A stretch of 64,000 bases of DNA, taken from contig NC_134988.1 of the NCBI RefSeq assembly GCF_050947335.1, positions 7,688,001-7,752,000 of the forward strand, read 5' to 3'. Under the pieces are notes generated by a model that saw nothing but the letters and a program-made list of their open reading frames with translations, did no database searches and was not told the DNA's origin. Shown here piece after piece: positions 58,414 through 64,000 of this stretch (positions are counted from its first letter, which is position 1; every line of letters begins with the position of its first letter). The stretch comes from Megachile rotundata. Its lineage: Eukaryota > Arthropoda > Insecta > Hymenoptera > Megachilidae. The translations under genes and the position numbers were made by a program.

Positions 58414-58768
58414 AATATTTTGTTTTTTATTTTTTACTTTTTAAAATTTGGGGTTATTTATGGGGATCGGAATAACGGGTTTTTTAAGTAAGTAAATAAT
58501 GCAAATTCATGTTTTTATTCATATTTATTTTCAAGCACTTTTGTACATCGAGTGACTTAATATATTTTATTAGTAGATACATACATTATTTGCACTTAAT
58601 TCTAGATCGGAGTTATCATAATGATATGTACGTATTAGTGTGCGCTGTAGTGCAGGATCTTGTAGAAAGCTAATAAAAATCTATTGAGAGAGTAAAGAAA
58701 ATGCAGCAATTAATTTGCTTCAAAGAAGTTGAAGAAAAAGTTATGGAAGAAAATGTGATGATTACATA
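58414..58768. other. Intergenic
   Basis: Nothing recognised between the array and the Tc1-like element. Confidence 0.4.
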
Positions 58769-60073
58769 CACTGCTCAAAAGAAATATGGCATAGAAAAAT
58801 TTTAGGCAAAAATTGGCCAAATTTGACTGATGATAACTCCGTGAAAAATCATCGCAAAGTTATGCTCTTTTTTTCAAATTAAAGCTTGAGATCTCTACTT
58901 TAAGACCCTGTAGTTTGATTTTAGATTTGATGCATCACTACCACAATAACACCGTAAATGTGAGATCATGTTTGCAATATTGAAAATTACAAAGTTTGAC
59001 GAAATGCATGGACTTGCCACATTTTTTTTTGGTGATACTGTTTACAGCAGCATAAAATAAAAACCTTCATCTTTAATTTCCAGTATGTGAAAAACCGCTA
59101 CCATTTTTTCCCGCAAAGATACAGAACTTTAAAGAAACCTTTGCATTTATGGCATATACCGCCGGCATTAGCATTACCTGACATGCACCTCGGAGAGGTT
59201 GCTGGACAGATTTTGCACATCATATGCCTCTGACAAGAACCTATTTTTGTATGTATTTGTGTGTGAGTATCTGTGTGTGTGTATGAATTATCGTCGAGAA
59301 ACCTCGTTGAGAATCATTCTCGAATTTTGCAGTCCCAATTCAATTCGATTGCTTCCACATCCTGCAGTAAGTCCAGATTTGAACCCTACAGAAATTTAAC
59401 AAGACAACCTGCCAATCTGTAAGACTTGTCTCAAGTCTTAACTCAATTTTGGAATGACATTCCACAAAAAGAAATTAGGGCTTGCATTAACATGAATAAT
59501 AGGCTGCAAGGGATAATTCAACAACGCGAAGGAAACACGCGTTATTAGAATTCAAACATACAGACACACAGATACTCACACACATATACACACAAAAAAA
59601 GGCTCTTGTCAGAGGCATATGATGTGCAAAATCTGTCCAGCAACCTCTCCGAGGTGCATGTCAGGTAATGCTAATGCCGGCGGTATATGCCATAAATGCA
59701 AAGGTTTCTTTAAAGTTCTGTATCTTTGCGGGAAAAAATGGTAGCGGTTTTTCACATACTGGAAATTAAAGATGAAGGTTTTTATTTTATGCTGCTGTAA
59801 ACAGTATCACCAAAAAAAAATGTGGCAAGTCCATGCATTTCGTCAAACTTTGTAATTTTCAATATTGCAAACATGATCTCACATTTACGGTGTTATTGTG
59901 GTAGTGATGCATCAAATCTAAAATCAAACTACAGGGTCTTAAAGTAGAGATCTCAAGCTTTAATTTGAAAAAAAGAGCATAACTTTGCGATGATTTTTCA
60001 CGGAGTTATCATCAGTCAAATTTGGCCAATTTTTGCCTAAAATTTTTCTATGCCATATTTCTTTTGAGCAGTG
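58769..60073 (+). mobile_element. Tc1-like element with ~515-bp terminal inverted repeats
   Basis: The termini CACTGCTCAAAAGAAATATG (58769) and its complement ending at 60073 are flanked by TA (58767-58768, 60074-60075). The arms 58769-59285 and 59555-60073 are complementary; the outer ~475 bp look identical by eye, the inner ~40 bp (TG-rich) less so. Only ~270 bp remain between the arms, holding a transposase C-terminal remnant. Arms this long are unusual for Tc1-like elements, and their identity implies recent insertion or arm-to-arm homogenisation. The CACTGCTCAAAA terminus is typical of the Tc1 group. Confidence 0.92.
59330..59550 (+). pseudogene. Tc1-like transposase C-terminal remnant inside the long-TIR element
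   Basis: RLLPHPAVSPDLNPTEI followed by a stop matches the Tc1-family HPA-SPDLNPIE block that contains the last catalytic Glu. Past the stop, shifted frames give QFWNDIPQKEIRACI and QREGNTRY, corresponding to the WN-IP and GGHTRY ends of the family. The N-terminal helix-turn-helix domains and first two catalytic acids are absent. Mobility would need an enzyme supplied from elsewhere. Confidence 0.8.
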
Positions 60074-60476
60074 TAAATGGGGCTATTGCTTTCTTGCGCT
60101 GTGTTATATGTCGTTCACATTAGGCTATTTTGATTTATAATTGCCTAATCTGAACGTCCCTTTATGGAGGATGGGCGCAGCGCCATCTAGCCATGGTACG
60201 CGGAACTACAATAGAAACTTCGCTGTTGGTATATTACCGTTGAATTGCAATCAATTAATTACCGACAGATTCCGGTCGGTTTTTTACACACGTTCATCGT
60301 AGTTCAGCAGGTTCTTGTTAGATGGCGCTGTTAAGAGCATTTGTGGCGGTTTTTTTAAAAGATTGTTTCCTTTTTTCTTGATATGTTTATATGGGTATCA
60401 TTTTCAATAATTCCTATATTCTATAGTGATCGTCGGAGATAATCATATATTTTGTAGAGCAATCATGTTGGTATAT
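60074..60476. other. Intergenic with paired AGATGGCGC sites
   Basis: CAGCGCCATCTAG at about 60178 and TAGATGGCGCTG at about 60320 form convergent copies of a CTCF-like core. No gene. Confidence 0.5.
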
Positions 60477-60602
60477 TCTTTTCTTTTTCAACTTTTCCAC
60501 GCCGTAAAATTAATAAAAATACCTGAAAAGACAATGTTAGTAATGTACAGACAATTTATTACGAACATATTCCAAATTATTAGAGATTTACATGAAAGTA
60601 AA
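60477..60602 (+). repeat. 125-bp dispersed direct repeat, copy 2
   Basis: Matches 55884-56008 from CCACGCCGTAAAATTAATAA to TTAGAGATTTACATGAAAGT. Confidence 0.85.
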
Positions 60603-61398
60603 TGAAGCATGGAATTGCAATAACAACTCCAAACCCAGACGTCGCTCTTTCTACGCCTATGGTACTCGTGTCAAACACGATACCTACTGCGGTTATGTTG
60701 ATGCAAGTTGACAGATTTCCAGTTCCTAATACAGCAATATAATTTTTTAATTATTTTGAGAACTTGAGACTCTCCAAATCGTGAAAAATATTATTATGTG
60801 GATCTGTCGAGGACGAGCTAATCATTACACATAACCTCAAATGCATTCTATAAAATTGCACACTTCTGGAACTATAGAAGAAGCAACTCACCAGAGATTT
60901 TAGACGTGAGAACTGGCAATCCCCTTGGATTATAACTACTTCCCTTTCAAAATCATTCATAAATGAATTAAAAATTATTAGCCGGTATTCACAGAACAAT
61001 CCGAGTAAACAAACGCAATTTTTTGTATAGATATTTCCCCGGACGACCGCTAGATGGTGCTGCCGGAGCTGTTCCAAAAAGCGCACGCAAAAATACAAAT
61101 TGCAAAAATATAAATACTTCAAAAATTTTTACTTTCCAGAAACTCAGCTAAATAAAAAATATGATTTCAGTTCCTATTAATACTCTAATAAATGTAAATC
61201 CTATTTCTCAAATGTACCTGTTATTCGTTAAAATTAAATTTGCAATAATGGCGGGAAAAATAGTCATTGAATTCAAACTATCGATGTCATATTAGGTAAC
61301 GATAAGTAGTAACGATAGTAAGCGAGATTCAAAGCATGTGTTTGTTATTGCTGGTTTGAAGGTTACGACATAGTTTTGAAACTTTAATAAACGATAAA
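60603..61398. other. Intergenic upstream of MRPL58; unassigned - strand frame
   Basis: A 123-codon frame on - (60751-61122) starts with ATG but shows no recognised domain and reads into AT-rich DNA. Its composition is not clearly coding. The last ~150 bp are the likely promoter of the next gene, with AACTATCGATGTC at about 61278 resembling a DRE (TATCGATA, 7 of 8) and ATAATGGCGGGAAAAAT at about 61245. Confidence 0.45.
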
Positions 61399-62297
61399 AT
61401 GAATATTGTTAGTCGACAGTGGATTCGAATTTTTAAAAGTGATATATCATGTCAAAATGTGTATAACATTGGAAAAGCATTTGTATATAAAAGTGCTTTT
61501 GCCCTTGATAACCTTTATCCAACAAGTAATTTAAAACTCTACTCACCAACTTTTGTAAGCTTCTTATTGTTTATTTATATATCGTAATACCATATACTAT
61601 ACATATTGTAAAATATTTAATAATAATTTATTAGTATTTGTAAATATTTCTATTTGCCATATTAGAAATTCTTCATGCAAAACTTGTGATTATATTTAAT
61701 TTACTGTGTTAGTTACAAGTAAACATGATGGAATAGTTTTTTAAATAATTTTTGACTAATTTTTTTTAAACATTTTTAGACTCCTGAAAATCCAGATTCA
61801 CAGTTCAATGGTTATATACCTATGAATGAACTGCAAATTAGATATAGTCGCAGCAGTGGTCCTGGAGGACAACATGTAAATTGTACTAATAGTAAAGTAA
61901 ATGTAAGATTTCATGTAGTAAGTGCTAAGTGGTTATCGGATGAAATTAAAGAAAAGTTGTTAAAATTGGTATGTATTTTATACTTTGTGAATGTTATTTA
62001 TAAAACGATAGATTATTTATATTAATGCACTTATTACAGCATCACAATAGAATAACTAAAGATGGCTATTTAGTAATAAAATCAGAAATAACAAAATCTC
62101 AACAATTAAATCTAGCTGATGCTTTGGGAAAATTAAGAATGCTAATATGGGATTCTATAAAGCCACTACCAGAAGTATCAGCGGAGACCATGGAAGCAAA
62201 AAGAAAGCAAAAACTCAGTGCAGCAAGAAAAAGACTTTTTGAAAAACGAAAAAGGTCTGAAATTAAACAAGCTAGAAATGAACCTATAGATTTTTAA
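61399..62297 (+). CDS. MRPL58: Mitochondrial ribosome-rescue peptidyl-tRNA hydrolase ICT1 / mL62 (3 exons)
   Basis: Codon-independent release factor that hydrolyses peptidyl-tRNA on stalled mitochondrial ribosomes; in animals it is also a large-subunit protein (mL62). Exons by splice sites and frame: 61399-61554 (donor GTAAGC), 61780-61968 (acceptor TTTTTAG, donor GTATGT), 62040-62297 (acceptor ATTACAG); all introns are phase 0. The product is 200 aa, close to the family's ~200. Residues 1-20 are Arg/Lys-containing without acidic residues until D18, fitting a mitochondrial presequence. The RF-1 domain has SSGPGGQHVN with GGQ at residues 81-83, the catalytic motif. The C-terminus (about 165-195) is strongly basic (KRKQKLSAARKRL, EKRKRSEIK), like the tail that enters the empty mRNA channel. 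The start is the first ATG in frame; no upstream in-frame ATG is evident. Confidence 0.93.
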
Positions 62298-62324
62298 TTT
62301 TCTTTGTAAATAATATATTCTTAA

Positions 62325-62334
62325 AATAAATAAA
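62325..62334 (+). terminator. Poly(A) signal(s) of MRPL58
   Basis: Overlapping AATAAA hexamers at 62325-62330 and 62329-62334 lie 28-37 bp after the stop codon. A very short 3' UTR is implied if they are used. Confidence 0.6.
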
Positions 62335-62739
62335 ATCTAATATTAAATGTATACAATGAAATTGTATCTTTTGCTTAACTTTAATAAAGAATGGATTCTA
62401 ATAACCAAATTTTTATTTCAATATATTTTTATAAAACCATAATACATGTATAAATTCTTCCTAAAATGTCTGAAATAAATGACACAAATGCTCATTAATT
62501 TTAAAGATATACATGATATAAAATCACCTAATAATCCTTTGGTACTTTTATCTATCATATGATATGTTACAAATTTAATTTTTTAAACTGAGTAATTGAT
62601 ATGTATAATGTTTTTCATAATAAAGAGTATACTGCATAAATATAACTTAATACGACAATTATGAAGAAGAAAAATTAATTTAAATACCATATTCTATGAC
62701 TTTTAGAAAAGATGGTATCACTTTGAATTATCTTAATCT
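62335..62739. other. Intergenic between MRPL58 and CLUAP1
   Basis: AT-rich, no gene. About 540 bp separate the MRPL58 stop from the CLUAP1 start. Confidence 0.5.
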
Positions 62740-62753
62740 GTTACCATAGCAAC
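62740..62753 (+). promoter_or_regulatory. RFX X-box in the CLUAP1 promoter
   Basis: GTTACCATAGCAAC fits the X-box consensus (GTNRCC, 1-3 nt, RGYAAC) in both half-sites, with a 2-nt spacer. It ends 84 bp before the CLUAP1 ATG. RFX factors (DAF-19 in worms, Rfx in flies) drive ciliary genes through such proximal sites, and CLUAP1 (dyf-3, qilin) is an intraflagellar transport gene, so site and gene agree. Binding itself is inferred. Confidence 0.85.
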
Positions 62754-62837
62754 ATACAGGAAAACAAAGCAAAATTTATCAAGCAGACGGTAGAAGAGAA
62801 CGTGTTATAACTTGTGTCTTATTAATTTTGTACTAAA

Positions 62838-63929
62838 ATGTCATTTCGTGACTTAAGAAGTACGTAAATCAGTATTTTGTATAATGAATTTTATTACATC
62901 ATTTAATAATTATATTTATTTGTTAATAGATTTTACCGAAATAATGCAAGTACTCGGTTATCCTAGACTAATTTCTCTCGGAAATTTTCGTTTACCAAAT
63001 TTTCCACTTGTTGCGGAAATTCTTGTTTGGCTAGTAAAAAGATTTGATCCAGATGCGGATGTATCCAGTGAACATAACACTGAAAAAGAACGTATCTCAT
63101 TAATAAGAACTATTGCAGAATTCATGGTAATAAACTGTGATATCAAATTGATATTTAACTATATATATATAATTATTTAACATAATTATGAAAATAAATT
63201 TTGAAATACTTTCTTTAATATAGGCCTTGAAAGCAAACATAAAATTGAATACAAAGAAATTATATCAAGCTGATGGCTACGCTGTAAAAGAATTATTAAA
63301 GATAGCCACATTATTGTACGAGGCTCAAAATAATAGTAACAATAATAACATAATATCTGATGAAAATTTTAGTTTTGCTAATTTTGATATATCTGATCAA
63401 GTTGAACAACTGAAATCAACCAAACAATTAGCTAGCCAGTTGACGATTACTGGTGCATCGCTATTTGATTTATTAGGACGTGAAGTTGATTTCAGAGAAA
63501 TTCGTAATACAAAGGTTTCCAGTGAATTTGATACGTCACAGATTGAAACAGCTTTACAAAATGTCATTGAGAATACTCGTAAAGAGATTGATGATACTAA
63601 AAAACAGATTGAAAGTGTGAAGGTAATATTTGTTTTTTCCCCTTGTACTTTTGAATACTCTATATTTTTAATACGTTTGATATATTTCAGGATACAGAAC
63701 AAAACCTGGATACGAGAATTGAAAGAAGACGTGCAGAACTTGATAGAAATCAAAAAAGGCTTCAGACGTTAAAAAAGGTACGTCCAGCTTTCATGGAGGA
63801 ATTTGAAAAGCTTGAAGTTGAATTAAAAGCTTTGTATGAAGATTATATACAAAAATTTCGTTACCTTGCATATCTTGAACATTTATATGAAGATGCAGCT
63901 AAAGCAGAACAAGAGAGATTTGAAAGACG
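62838..63929 (+). CDS. CLUAP1: Clusterin-associated protein 1 / IFT38 (qilin, DYF-3), 5' part, 4 exons visible
   Basis: IFT-B subunit needed to build cilia. Exons: 62838-62859 (donor GTACGT), 62930-63126 (acceptor TTAATAG, donor GTAATA), 63224-63622 (acceptor ATATAG, donor GTAATA), 63691-63929 (acceptor TTTCAG, donor GTGCGT). The first exon is 22 nt; its last base joins AT of exon 2 to give Asn in MSFRDLRN-FTEIM, the conserved N-terminus. The N-terminal calponin-homology-like part includes LGYPRLISLGNFRLPNFPLV, WLVKRFDPDAD and KLNTKKLYQADGYAVKELLK. Coiled-coil begins around residue 180 and continues through RIERRRAELDRNQKRLQTLK and VRPAFMEEFEKLEVELKALY. About 285 residues are visible of a family length near 410; the 3' end is outside the window. 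The start is fixed by the tiny exon, the X-box and homology. Confidence 0.93.
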
Positions 63930-64000
63930 GTGCGTATTTTGTACTTCACATTACTCTCTTAAAAGTATTTTAGTATTTTATTATTTTATTAATTTACTAT
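63930..64000 (+). other. CLUAP1 intron 4 (start)
   Basis: Begins with donor GTGCGT after the AGACG of exon 4 and runs to the window end. AT-rich with stops in frame, consistent with intron. Confidence 0.7.

Noticed and set aside
60751..61122. 123-codon - frame upstream of MRPL58
   Set aside because: No known domain, and it spans a dispersed AGATGGTGCTG core; insufficient support for a divergent gene.

Overview
The window looks like AT-rich nuclear DNA of an insect, most likely a hymenopteran such as a bee. The evidence is two spliced, recognisable animal genes with short introns at the right edge, remnants of animal DNA transposons (Tc1/mariner, Merlin, TTAA-target piggyBac-like elements), a short interstitial TTAGG run, and very heavy minisatellite content. 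No tRNA, rRNA, CRISPR or bacterial-type operon was found.

About 61 kb (1-61398) carries no protein gene I can support. It is a patchwork of tandem arrays and transposon debris. One array family recurs: short units built from GGGATTT / GGGAATTT, with the G-rich strand on + at 401-3010, 14900-15770, 34490-34850 and 50105-50800, and on - at 16690-17845, 21150-21990, 26825-27245 and 30130-30840. Both orientations meet in a fold-back at 20110-20302. Several members have higher-order structure (653 bp made of 291 + 362, 160 bp, 64 bp, 16 bp). Unrelated arrays have 8, 13, 36, 66, 76/78, 125, 134 and 146 bp units.

Mobile-element content: TTAA-flanked piggyBac-like MITEs (3021-3262, 3259-3483, 22927-23202, 26237-26548, 36062-36453). 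A Tc1-like element with ~515-bp terminal inverted repeats and a transposase remnant (58769-60073). A short Tc1-like element with TA target site (45356-45886) and its truncated inverted relative (38632-39137). Two inverted copies of a scrambled Merlin (IS1595-like DDE) block (42953-44418 and 51905-53374). A ~0.93-kb direct repeat (27824-28760 and 47181-48115). A four-copy dispersed family sharing the motif CGCGAATTCGAATGTG (12.0, 33.6, 33.9 and 35.5 kb). From 27.8 to 53.4 kb these duplicated blocks interleave.

The right edge holds two genes on the + strand. The first is a mitochondrial ribosome-rescue peptidyl-tRNA hydrolase (ICT1/MRPL58 type, three exons, GGQ motif, 61399-62297). The second is the 5' part of CLUAP1/IFT38 (qilin), an intraflagellar transport component, running off the window. 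A near-perfect RFX X-box (GTTACCATAGCAAC) lies 84 bp upstream of the CLUAP1 start, as expected for a ciliary gene. The two genes have unrelated jobs and look like simple neighbours.
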